DNA of 64,000 bases, taken from NCBI GenBank assembly GCA_037179335.1, contig JAKZHN010000015.1, positions 62,001 through 126,000 of the forward strand. Reading direction: 5' to 3'. This DNA is from Cyclaneusma minus. Lineage: Eukaryota; Ascomycota; Leotiomycetes; Marthamycetales; Marthamycetaceae. The position numbers were made by a program, and so were the translations under genes. Of the stretch, positions 12,003 through 22,369 are shown in pieces (the first letter of the stretch is position 1; each line of letters begins with the position of its first letter). The notes under the pieces were generated by a model. The model was not told the DNA's origin. It did not search any database and saw only the letters and a program-made list of their open reading frames with translations.

Positions 12003-14871
12003 GATGACGGTGCCGGGCGGGAAGGGAACCGGATGGCCGAAGATGGAGCGAGGAGTGGCGCTCTGCCAGTGCCGGGTCTTCCTTCGTAAGTCTGTCACGA
12101 TCAGCATGAAGGAATTGATATTATGACATAAGAGCTGCGGGAGGTCGAAGGCTCAGATGGGGACGAGGGGCTTGTGAAGAGTGGAGAGAAGAAGAGAGAA
12201 GAGAGAAGAGAGCAGCGTACCTTTTGGGAAGCAGCCAGGAGGTGGGCTTTAGAAGGCAATAACCGTGATGCTGGACAGAAAAGCGCGGGAAGGCGGAAAG
12301 ACGGGGGATGGGGGAGATGGAGCAGGCTTGAATTGGAAAGAGCTGGGTTTAAAGTCTGTCGTCCGCCAGCGGGCAGGTCCAGGAGTGGTCCAGTGCGTCA
12401 CAAACTTTGCCCACAGCAGCCAAAGTCCCTGCTACGGCGGCCAAGGCACTTGTCGCATAAACAATAGAGGCCGTTGAATGCAAAGAGCGTCTCCAATACT
12501 CTAAAATCGAGCTGGATGCTCGAAAAGCAGCTCTATGTCGCAAAAGCCAGTCGCCACTTACCTAAGAGCAGCAGCTCCCACTCGTCAATTGCAATGGATT
12601 GAATCAACCGAACTTGTCCCCCATATGTGGCCCCCCACCCGCCAAGATCTTCAGTATGTGGCTGGTGTGACAAGAAGTCTGTACACGCTGCACAGAGTTA
12701 CACTCAAGTTTGTGCTACTATCAACCTGGAAATAACCCCAATAACGCATGAAGCCGTGCGGTCCCTCGGTCCCAGTTAGTCGGAATTATTAGTACCTTAT
12801 GCATTTGAGCATTGAAGTAGAAAATGGCAATTAGCCTTTGACTTTCGCCCGTCGGAATCGCGCTGTACGCGGACTTGCTGCACAGCGCTGCGGGCAATCA
12901 CTGCAAGCTATCTTCTTCCCTGCAGTCTCCTCCTCTGACGTCCACAAAGTCCAATCGGTACATCCACCGAGCCCACGAGCACAAGATCTCCCGTCCAGGT
13001 CCTGAGCCTCCCGCGACCGAGGAGTATGTACGAAGTGCGTCAACGACCAACCTCCTGTCAAAACCATCACGACTTCACAAGAAGACCAGAAGATGGGACA
13101 ACAAACCAGAATAGACCACGAAAACCATCATCGAGGTGGATATTGATTGGAAGCTTAAACTTCATTATTATTCCGACTTAGCGACTGGAAGCTACAGGGG
13201 GAACTCTCTCTCGCTCCGTCGAACGGCTAGCGGATCAAGGAGATTGCGTACATGTAGACTGCTGAACGGTGAACCACACCGTTGGCCACGTGAAATTGCT
13301 ATGTATAATTTCTGGGTGAGGCTGTACCTGGGCGATCTGCTGGATGCATCCAAGACCTGTCAGTGGTGTAGGTAGATGGTAAGGGGCTCAAGGACTGCTG
13401 TCTGTACGGAGGATAAGAACAGGAGAATGGGGCTTAAACAGGCCACTTCACTTGTAGTAGAGGTGATGAATGGTAGCAATACAGCTTTTTCAGTACGCGT
13501 TACATCCCGGGCATCATCAAGTGCCTTTCGCTGTTAGAGAACGCAGAGTCACTGGGTCACTGTGAGTCGAATGTTCCCCTTTTTCTTGCTGCTTGCTCTC
13601 AAAAACATGGGTTCTCTCAAATCGCTTGAATCGCTCTCAGACCACAAATCTCTCTCAGACACTTGTGTTGCCCTCAAATCACTTGGGTTTCCCTCAAGTA
13701 CTTGATCTGTCTCAATCACTCGAATCACCCTCGATGTCCACGATGTAGAGGTGGAAGACCTTTCATTCACTGGGGCCAACAATGGAGGACAATCCCTTCA
13801 CCAACGATGAAGCCTTTACCGGGCGCCTGTCTCACCGCCTCTTGAATGATCAAAATTTGAATTTCCAAACGGCTCCTAATGAGTAGTACCTTACCTAACT
13901 CAGTTATCACCGAGAACTTGGACGACTCACATCTTTCGCCCAATTCCTCTGGGCACTAAAATCACTCAAACTGCTCCGATAGAACATAGCCTTACCTAGC
14001 CCTGCTTTGGCTTCAGCGGACGGGAAAGGAAAGGAAACAGGCTCTGGCTCTGGCCATTTCGTAAATCCAGAATGATATTTTCCAATTGACAGAATATTCA
14101 GCATACGTCTGCTGCCAGAAAACATATTTATTGGTTGCCAGGATATACCAACATCAATAGTAATAAAACGAGAGGCCTTCGGTTCGAAAATACGCTCTCT
14201 GGTCATTGTTTTCTGTCGTGACAACTTTGTGCTAGTACGTATATCGTATAAGAAGGACAAGTGACATGGAAGTGACAAACCTGGTTGATTTGTCACTGAA
14301 CCGGGTTGTTGAGAAGTCGGGAAGTCAACGAGAAGTGAGAAGAAGTGAGAGCAAATCATTGACTGAAGCGGTTCGAAGTTATCGCGGATGCTGAACGCTA
14401 AAAGTAAACCAAATAATCGAAACGGTGGATTTCCTACGGCTACACAAGCATCAGGAATGAACCAAGTCGTCGCCATCAACCAAGTCACCAGGTTACAGTA
14501 AAAAGTCTGGAAACGAGCGGCCAAGACAGGTTAACTGTTTTGAACTGATTTTGAATTACTAGCACGAATCTTCGCCTCTTTCTGCAACTTCTGAATGCTG
14601 ATCTGATATCTCCCCACGAATAGAAAGAGAGCCGATTTAGGCATCTGCTAGCCGCCTCCAGGTAGTAACAGCATCGTTACTCCTCGAACGCCGGAAAACG
14701 CCCCTTTCCGCTCATCCAGACCTCATATCCATCCTTTTCGAAACATACCACACGCCTTTCCGCCATGCCAAACGCCGATGATATCCGCAGAAGCGCCGCA
14801 AAGACGTAGAATGTCAATTGTACAAGGATCAATGGATGACGCCGCCAAATGCAAAAATTCCCTTCTACTCC
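12003..14871. other. Intergenic region between VTC4 and RAD21
   Basis: The 2.9-kb interval holds the VTC4 promoter, with a purine-rich GAGAGAAGA tract at 12180-12212, and the RAD21 3' flank. Short reading frames, the longest being 205 codons at 13907-14524 on the minus strand, have no family features and no splice-extended homology that I recognise. The 19-bp-period array B lies inside it at 13595-13748. Confidence 0.6.
13595..13748. repeat. Degenerate 19-bp-period tandem array B
   Basis: The block CTCA (A/G)A(T/C)CACTTG recurs with CTC starts at 13598, 13616, 13636, 13654, 13673, 13693, 13711 and 13730. The spacings are 18, 20, 18, 19, 20, 18 and 19 bp, averaging 19. The best units read CCTCAAATCACTTGGGTTT. 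The sequence differs from array A but the period is the same. Confidence 0.7.
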
Positions 14872-16897
14872 CTATGCTTCCGCGGATACCATGGCTGGTC
14901 CAGCAGATGGAGCGATGCCTTCTTCTGTGGCAATCTCTCCGCCTGCTTCTCGCTCTGCCCAGCTACCCCACAGACCACGCTTGCCTCGGACTCGAATGGG
15001 TGCACCGATTGTGGAGTGGTTCTGGTCAACCTTGACAGCGTCTTTGGTAGCAAGCACGAGGACCTCAAAGAACATCTTGGTAGCATCCGCTCGGCTGGTG
15101 GTGGCTTCGGGAAGAAGGTCCTGGAAAAGCACACTGGCATTCCTGCGAGCTCCGGGACTGTCCGCGGCATCGCTGCCGAATCTATCCCGCAGAAGATGGA
15201 CTGCATGCTGGGTACCAAGTGAGACTGGACCGCTGTCGGCAGGATGAACAAGCGGCATAGTAGTGTCGTCGAAGTCGGGTGGTGGGGTAACCTCATCTCG
15301 GGATACCGGTCGTGATCCGGGTTGAGATCCAGGTCGCGATCCACCAAGTCCTTCGTCCTCCATTTGGGGAATGGCAAAGCTCTCCTCGGGCAGCTCAATA
15401 ATAGTGCCGTCTGCTGCTATGGTGGTATCTGCACGACCTTCACCAGCCTCGGGCGGCACGATAACATCTTCTTCCTCTTCAATCTCTAGCCTTGGCGATT
15501 TCAGAGCAGCAGCTTGTTCTTCAAGATCCGCAACCCCGCTATCTCTCTTTCGCTTGAGCTCACCTGAACGCTTGATCGCGTCCAAAGAGAGCATGCCGCG
15601 AAGCTCTGGAGCCCATCCAGCACTGCGGCCATCGCCCATGATATCTGAGACGAAGCCACCGTTACGCTGCATTTCCATCAAAGCCATAATATTAGGATCA
15701 CGTGGGAGGAATGACTGAGGTCGGAGGATCTTCGAGTGGTCTTGCTGCTGAGCCTTGATGACATTGTTGGGAATCATAGTGTCTTGATCAACAGTCAAAG
15801 GCTTCACTCTGCGCGCGCGTTGAGCTGGATTGCGGAAGATGGATTCCTCGGTCTCTTCTTCGGGCTGGAACATCGTGGTGTCATTGTTGCGCTCGTGCTC
15901 CTCCTCAATCTCCCTCGCAAAGTTGGGGTCGATGTCCGAAAGTGGAGACTCTGAAATACGCTCGCGATCAAGAGGTGGTGCGGGGGCTCCAAGCATTGAA
16001 GGAGCGTCTGGCTGATCTCCCATGTTGAAGGTGAGATCTCCGCCCATGGGAACGTCTCCGTCGTCATCCAATGGGCGGAAATCATCTTCGTCTGCAATGC
16101 CTACAACAGGGGAGACCTCTCGTCCTTCTCCGATTGGGTAGTTGTCCTTAGCCGCCAGATTGAGCTCGCTCTGACTAAAGATATCATCTTCCACAGGCCT
16201 TGGCTCAGGGGCGTGTCGTCCGATTTCGACACTTCGGTCCATATCCTCATCAAGATCCAATCCCAGGTCAAGTCCAAGATCGATATCGTCACCATCCAGT
16301 GCAGGATCTTCGTCGAGATAATCACGCTTTTCAATGCTTTGCTGGAGGAATTGACTGTTGTTGAAATCTTCCTGCAGATTGATATCACGACTGCTGGCTC
16401 GGCGCCTTCTATTGAGGTTTGAGGTGCCCTCATCCATCTGTGAGAGAAGGAATGACGCGTCAGGCATTGGCGGCATTTCGAGGTTATCGCCTTCGGTCAG
16501 CACATCTGGCAACATGAGCGCGTCTCGCGAGGGTTGGTGGACATTCGTCGGCATGTCATTGTTATTGGTGAGGCGGAATGCCTGGTACTCGGTCAGCATG
16601 GCTCCTTCTGTAGATATTGAAATTTGTGCATACCATTTTCATTTTCATGATGGCCTCATTGCAGTCGTCGAAGAGGTACCGGGCTTTGCGACTGTAAATC
16701 CTAACTACACCCAGAAGGAGCTGACCACTGAGACGGAGAGCCATTGGAGCTTGATTGGGGTTGACGATGGCCTCGACACTGTCCGAGACATTCTGCTGGA
16801 GGATGTGCGTCTTCGAAAGCTTACGCTCCAAGTTGGCTGACAGCCAGACGCGAGCCAAAGGCCCGGTCTTCGACAGGAGGGTTTCGGAATAGAACAT
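14872..16897 (-). CDS. RAD21: Cohesin subunit Rad21/Scc1 (kleisin)
   Basis: This is the kleisin that closes the SMC1-SMC3 cohesin ring and is cut by separase at anaphase. Exons are 16897-16634 and 16581-14872, separated by a 52-nt intron with branch site GCTGAC, giving 657 residues. The N-terminal Rad21/Rec8 domain starts MFYSETLLSKTGPLARVWL and continues through FDDCNEAIMKMKM into AFRLTNNND across the intron. An in-frame ATG 30 nt upstream was rejected because kleisins begin MFYS. The middle is acidic and disordered and carries SVEIGR (residues 205-210), a match to the yeast separase site SVEQGR. The C-terminal winged helix is clear (TKMFFEVLVLATKDAVKV, then IGAPIRVRGKRGLWG). The mitotic form is favoured over meiotic Rec8 because of this close match to fungal Rad21. 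Confidence 0.95.
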
Positions 16898-18066
16898 GTT
16901 GTTGATGATAGCAAAGCAAGGCGTCAAACTGGAAGCAAAAGATGGGACAAGCTCGGGAGCGCCGACTGCGTGTGGTGACCTGGAGTGGTTGGCGCAAGCA
17001 GGTCGCGTTTGTGTTGTTGACGCGTCGAAGTGGGCAGAGCTTAATGCAGGCTAGGATATGTCGCTGATCGAGGGCTCAGGCGTTGCGCGGAAGCGATAAA
17101 GCCAATCGCATTAAGTGCCTTTCGGCGATGCGAAAGCAAAAAGATGGCGGCGACGAGCAGTGGTGATGGATGATGGGTAGAGATCTGGTGTGGAGCTGTC
17201 GGTGTTTCGAAAAAGCGAGTGGCGGGCAGCCGGCTCTGTTTGGTATTCAGGATCACGTGATGAGGTACTCACTCGAGCGGTGATAACTTGCACCCGGAAA
17301 TAATGATTCTAAGCGGTAGGTAGGGTCTTGTGGTGACAATTCTCGGGCACTCAGCTACGACTTGGAGGTATTTTCAATTACTAGAAATACTCTTGGTTAT
17401 TCAAAAGCCTCCCAGTTATTCGAAATATCTCTGGGCACGGAAAATATTCTCAACCACTAGAGATGTTCTCAATTACTGGGAATATTCATAAGCCTGCATC
17501 CGAGAGCACCACAGTGGCACATGAACGCGTAATGAAATGGACTCAGTATCTCTAACATACTACTGGGAGAGGTTTTACATCAACAAGATCTGCAACACAG
17601 GCAGCTTGAAGGGAACATAGATGGCCCCCAACTGAAGGTCTGACAGGGGTAGAGCAGCTTGAATCGCGCTGGACAGCTTACTAGACTACATTCCCGCCAA
17701 AGCCACGTACACTTCCACCAAACTCTGCGACGGATAATTTCGACAAAGATCCTGCATAGAACGTCCTAAGACGACCATCCTCCCGCAGTCTCAATCCTTT
17801 TGGTGTTCCTTTGATCGCAGCTTTGCTCCTTCCCGTACCTTATTCAGCTGTCGACCAACATTCGGCCTTCGCGCTCCAACACTCGTCCCAACTCTCCATT
17901 CTGTCTGGCCCGCTACCGTTTCCGATAAGCCGTGCACAATTGCTACCTCTCTCTTCTTCGCCGCATCGACTGTCGCATATGAATCTCCCATAGACACCCC
18001 GAAGGCGGCAGCAGCAGGTGCTGATCGTCCAGAACAACGAGGTCCGGTGGTGGATGAGCTTGAGCA
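16898..18066. promoter_or_regulatory. Divergent RAD21/PMR1 intergenic region
   Basis: The two start codons face away from each other across 1169 bp, so both promoters lie here. The centre holds array C (17371-17490), a 19-bp-period repeat. A pyrimidine-rich stretch precedes the PMR1 start. No specific transcription-factor site is claimed. Confidence 0.6.
17371..17490. repeat. Degenerate 19-bp-period tandem array C
   Basis: Six consecutive units of exactly 19 bp begin at 17371, 17390, 17409, 17428, 17447 and 17466, with consensus near TTCTCAATTACTAGAAATA. Identity between neighbours is partial, yet no insertion or deletion breaks the phase. The array sits in the shared RAD21/PMR1 promoter interval. 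Confidence 0.8.
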
Positions 18067-21000
18067 ATGCCTTGGCCGCGACTAGGTAGTTCGGAGAGCC
18101 CTGATGGCCCTCTCCTGCCCATGAACAATCTGCCGACTATCACCAGCTCGGATGATGGGCGCGACGATGACAGGAGGTCGAGATCCCGGACCACGGGCCA
18201 CAATCGATCCTCCTCGTCAGTATCTAAAGTGAGTGCTGCTTTGACGTCTTACTGAAGCCGGATGCGCTACTAAACCTGGAGAAAGGCTATAGCAAACGAC
18301 TTTTCCTCTCTGTCCCCGACCGAGACAGCCCAACGGTTACAAACCTCACTATCCCACGGTCTTTCCGTCTCCGAAGCTTTGCGACGACTACATAATCAAG
18401 GGCCAAATGAGCTCCCTCACGAGGCCCCAGAACCGCTATGGCTGCGGTTCCTAGGACAGTTCAAGGAGCCCTTGATTGTTCTGTTGCTCTGTTCCGCCGT
18501 GGCATCCTTGGTACTTGGAAATAAGGATGATGCGATCAGCATTACCGTAGCCGTTACCATTGTGGTTTTCGTCGGGTTTATACAGGAGTATCGCTCGGAA
18601 AAATCTATTGAGGCGTTGAACGACTTAGTACCGAATCATGCGCATCTCATTCGAGGCAATTCTGCTCCCTCGCAAGCAGGCTCGCGGCAGAAGTCCAGGG
18701 AGACGAGTACAGATGGGATCGACAGTCGAGATGGGTCTATCGGCTCACCCCTGCCAGATACTGAGGCTGCCATCAATAATGCTTCCTCAGACGTCTTGGC
18801 TTCCCAGCTGGTGCCTGGCGATCTGGTCCTTTTTACCACAGGCGATCGAATTCCCGCCGACATACGAGTTACTCAGGCATCGGACCTTACTATTGACGAA
18901 TCGAACTTGACAGGAGAGAACGAGCCAGTCCGAATTACAGTTGAGGCGAAATCCTACGGGTCACGGTCATCATCCGCTCACTTAGAACCCCCATCTTCTC
19001 GGGAATACGACTCGGTTAGTGGGAATGTCGGCACAGATCTACAACTTAACAGTCGGACGAACATCGCATATATGGGGACCCTCGTAAGGACCGGACATGG
19101 ACAGGGCATCGTCTATGCGACGGGAGGTAAAACCCATTTTGGGACGATTGCGGCCAGTGTTACGGAAACCGAAAGCCCGAAAACCCCATTACAGAACTCC
19201 ATGGCCGATCTGGGGACGCAACTGAGTCAGGCGTCATTTGTGATAATTCTTCTGATATCCATTGTTGGCTATTTTCAAGGGAAAGGACTGATGGAAATTT
19301 TCACAATTTCGATATCTCTCGCGGTGGCAGCTATTCCCGAAGGCCTTCCGATTATTGTCACTGTCACCTTGGCGCTAGGGGTTCATCGTATGGCACAACG
19401 CCATGCCATTGTTCGAAAACTTCCGAGTGTAGAGACGCTAGGGTCTGTCAACGTAGTCTGCAGCGACAAGACAGGCACACTGACAACGAATCACATGACC
19501 ACATCAAAATTGTGGTATTTTGGAAGCAAGGAAATGGTCGACGTAGACTTTGACAATGACGAAGATTCCGTCACTCCAGACCCAGATATGGTCACACTCC
19601 GCGTTATACGTATTGGCAACATTGCCAATAACGCACGTCTACGCAGCCAGAAGAGCGAGTCTTCCGCGTCCACCAATCGGATACTGGCTTCGACTTCCGG
19701 AAACAGCGATAATGCGTGGAGTAGATGGGTTGGTCAGCCTACGGATGTCGCTATGCTGGATATGATGGACAGGTACAAAGAACACGATGTTCGTGATGGC
19801 CTTGGACCCCGAATTGGGGAAACACCCTTCAGTTCGGAGCGCAAATGGATGGGTGTGACTGTCGGTGCTGGCAACAGTGAGGGTGGATCAAACGAGAAGG
19901 AAACTGCCTATATCAAGGGAGCTCTGGAGAGAGTGTTGGACCGCTGTGATACTTATTTGACTGCAGATGGCCAAAAAATCGTCTTGGACGCCGATAAAAA
20001 GGCAGAGGTTACCGAAGCAGCTGAAAAGATGGCACGCGAGGGTTTAAGGGTTCTCGGATTTGCCAGCGGCCCAGTGAACAGGCCGTCCCGCAAAACTCTC
20101 GCTGCACCGACTAGCAGAGCTAGTACACCTATGGGTGCTCGACTGGGCAACAGTTCTGGGGTCTCACATGAGGACGATGTTTACAGGGGCCTTACTTTCG
20201 CCGGCATCGTTGGCATGGAAGACCCTCCACGTCTTGCTGTCGCCAACTCTATAACGCGTCTTATGCGAGGCGGAGTCAAAGTCATCATGATCACCGGAGA
20301 TGCTGAGACAACTGCTTTGGCAATCGCAAAGAAACTGGGAATGCCAGTAGCGCCATACAGAGAAGCCACTGCGAGCTCAGTGGCTGTCCGACCCGTTCTC
20401 AGCGGTCACGAAATTGAGGAAATGAGTGATGAGGAGCTCACAGCCGCCATCCGTAACACTTCCATCTTCGCTCGCACCAGCCCCGATCACAAAATGAAAA
20501 TTGTCCGCGCTCTACAAGCCCGTGGAGATATCGTGGCTATGACTGGCGACGGAGTGAACGATGCTCCTGCGCTGAAGAAAGCGGACATAGGAATTTCCAT
20601 GGGCCGCGCCGGTACCGATGTTGCTAAGGAAGCATCAGATATGATTCTCACAGACGACGATTTCTCGACGATTCTCACGGCGATCGAGGAGGGCAAGGGC
20701 ATCTTTTATAACATCCAAAACTTCCTGACGTTCCAGCTTAGTACCAGCGCCGCAGCGCTGTCTCTTGTCTTGATCTGCACTTGTCTTGGCTTCAAGAATC
20801 CACTCAACGCTATGCAAATCCTTTGGATAAGTAAGTTTGCCCTTTTCACATGGACCCCCCCCAAAATAAAAACATGATACTTGTGCTAATTTTTGATGTA
20901 GACATCATAATGGATGGACCACCCGCCCAATCTCTTGGAGTCGAGCCTGTATCACATGATGTAATGTCACGGCCACCTCGCCGCCGAGGCGCTCCAGTTC

Positions 21001-21443
21001 TTACCCGCCCCTTAATCACCCGTGTTCTTACATCCGCTGCTATAATCACCCTCGGCACGATGCTCGTCTACACGCACGAGATGCTTGATGACAGCACAAT
21101 CACCAAGCGCGATACCACCATGACGTTCACTTGTTTCGTGCTCTTCGACATGTTCAATGCCCTTAGCTGCCGTTCGGAGAGCAAATCCGTGTTGAGGGGG
21201 GAAGTGAAGTTGTTTGGCAACGGGCTGTTCAATTGGGCAGTTAGCCTGAGTTTATTGGGGCAAGGGCTGGTTATCTATCTGCCGTGGTTGCAAGAGGTAT
21301 TCCAGACGGAAGGCCTGGGCCTCGGGGATTTGTTTGGTCTGCTGATGCTGACTAGCAGTGTATTCTGGGCCGATGAGTTGAGGAAGTGGTACCAAGGACG
21401 GAGGGGGCGAAGACTAGGGGGAGGTTATTCTCAGAGCGTATAG
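18067..21443 (+). CDS. PMR1: Secretory-pathway Ca2+/Mn2+ P-type ATPase
   Basis: This P2A-type pump loads Ca2+ and Mn2+ into the Golgi, supporting glycosyltransferases and Mn2+ detoxification. Exons are 18067-18228, 18286-20830 and 20902-21443, giving 1082 residues. The first intron has branch site CTAAAC; the second splits an Asn codon in ILWINIIMDGPPAQSLG. The order is: Ser/Arg-rich N-terminal tail, cation-ATPase N domain (LRRLHNQGPNELP), actuator with TGEN, membrane motif PEGLP, phosphorylated Asp448 in SDKTGTLTTN, nucleotide domain, and hinge MTGDGVNDAPALKKADIG. The C-terminal half then supplies the remaining membrane spans. PEGLPIIVTVTLALGV and NIIMDGPPAQSLG favour the SPCA/Pmr1 group over SERCA or vacuolar Pmc1. 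The insert near residues 120-150 is low-complexity. Confidence 0.94.
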
Positions 21444-22369
21444 ATGGCGAGAATGCTCGGCATGTTCGTTTGGTATAAAAGAATAAACCGAGCATGGAAA
21501 GGGCACAGTGATTTTCAGTTTTCTGTATATATAATTTTGTGGTCGTAGCATGTACTGCTTCGGGGACTCTTTGAAGGGGTTTGAAAGAGAAAAGGGACCA
21601 GGCCAATGCACATATACATGTCTAGGGCTCAAGAGCGACCAAATGGTGCTGTCTACTCGCCAGCAACTGCTCCTCGGGAGGTCTTTATACAGCTTGTTTT
21701 GAACCCCCAACTGGTGGGCAACGATTTAGCCTATTCCTACGCCACCTTGGTGAGACCTTACTCCTAACCACCGATTGGGCACGGAGAAACGCCTTGGGGG
21801 AATATGAGGGATATAGGATGGCTAGGAGATTTTAGAATTTTCGGGCTTATATCCCCTATGACCCTGGACTGTGTCAAAATCTCCAATCTCGGACATTTGG
21901 CGCTAGTATATAAATTTCGTCCTAATAGGGCTTAGCCTAGCAGCTGCGGAGCGATCCAATAGGATGCAAATACCCTGGTTAGTACGCAGTTTGCTGCTAA
22001 GCCAAATCTACCTAGGTACTTAATCGGGCAAGGCCTTTGCTTGCAGCTAGGGATTCTGACCCATTTTCAGGATTACAGGGGATAGTTTCCTGACTCTCTG
22101 AACTGTTCGGCAGGTTTGGCTTGGGAGGCTGGCAGGGTGAAACACACTGCTTCTACCCGCCCAATTCACAGCACGAAGCAAGACAAATTTGGATGGCCAT
22201 AATGGTAGCAGCGAAGGCTCGCGGAGCTCTACTGTGTAAAAGCAAAGTAACGTACTAGCTCAACATCAAAGAGATGGCCACTCCTTTTGTCTTTCCCCAT
22301 CTATCCACCTTTCTACCCCCCACCAGGCACTCAAGAAGAAGATCTAGATCCAAGATACGGCAAGATCAT
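21444..22369. other. Convergent intergenic region, PMR1 and hexokinase 3' flanks
   Basis: Both neighbouring genes end here, so about 0.9 kb contains two 3' untranslated regions. One CCTAGGTA motif occurs near 22010. I see no further gene or repeat. Confidence 0.6.

Noticed and set aside
13907..14524. 205-codon minus-strand frame between VTC4 and RAD21
   Set aside because: No domain, no splice-linked extension, composition like the surrounding non-coding DNA.
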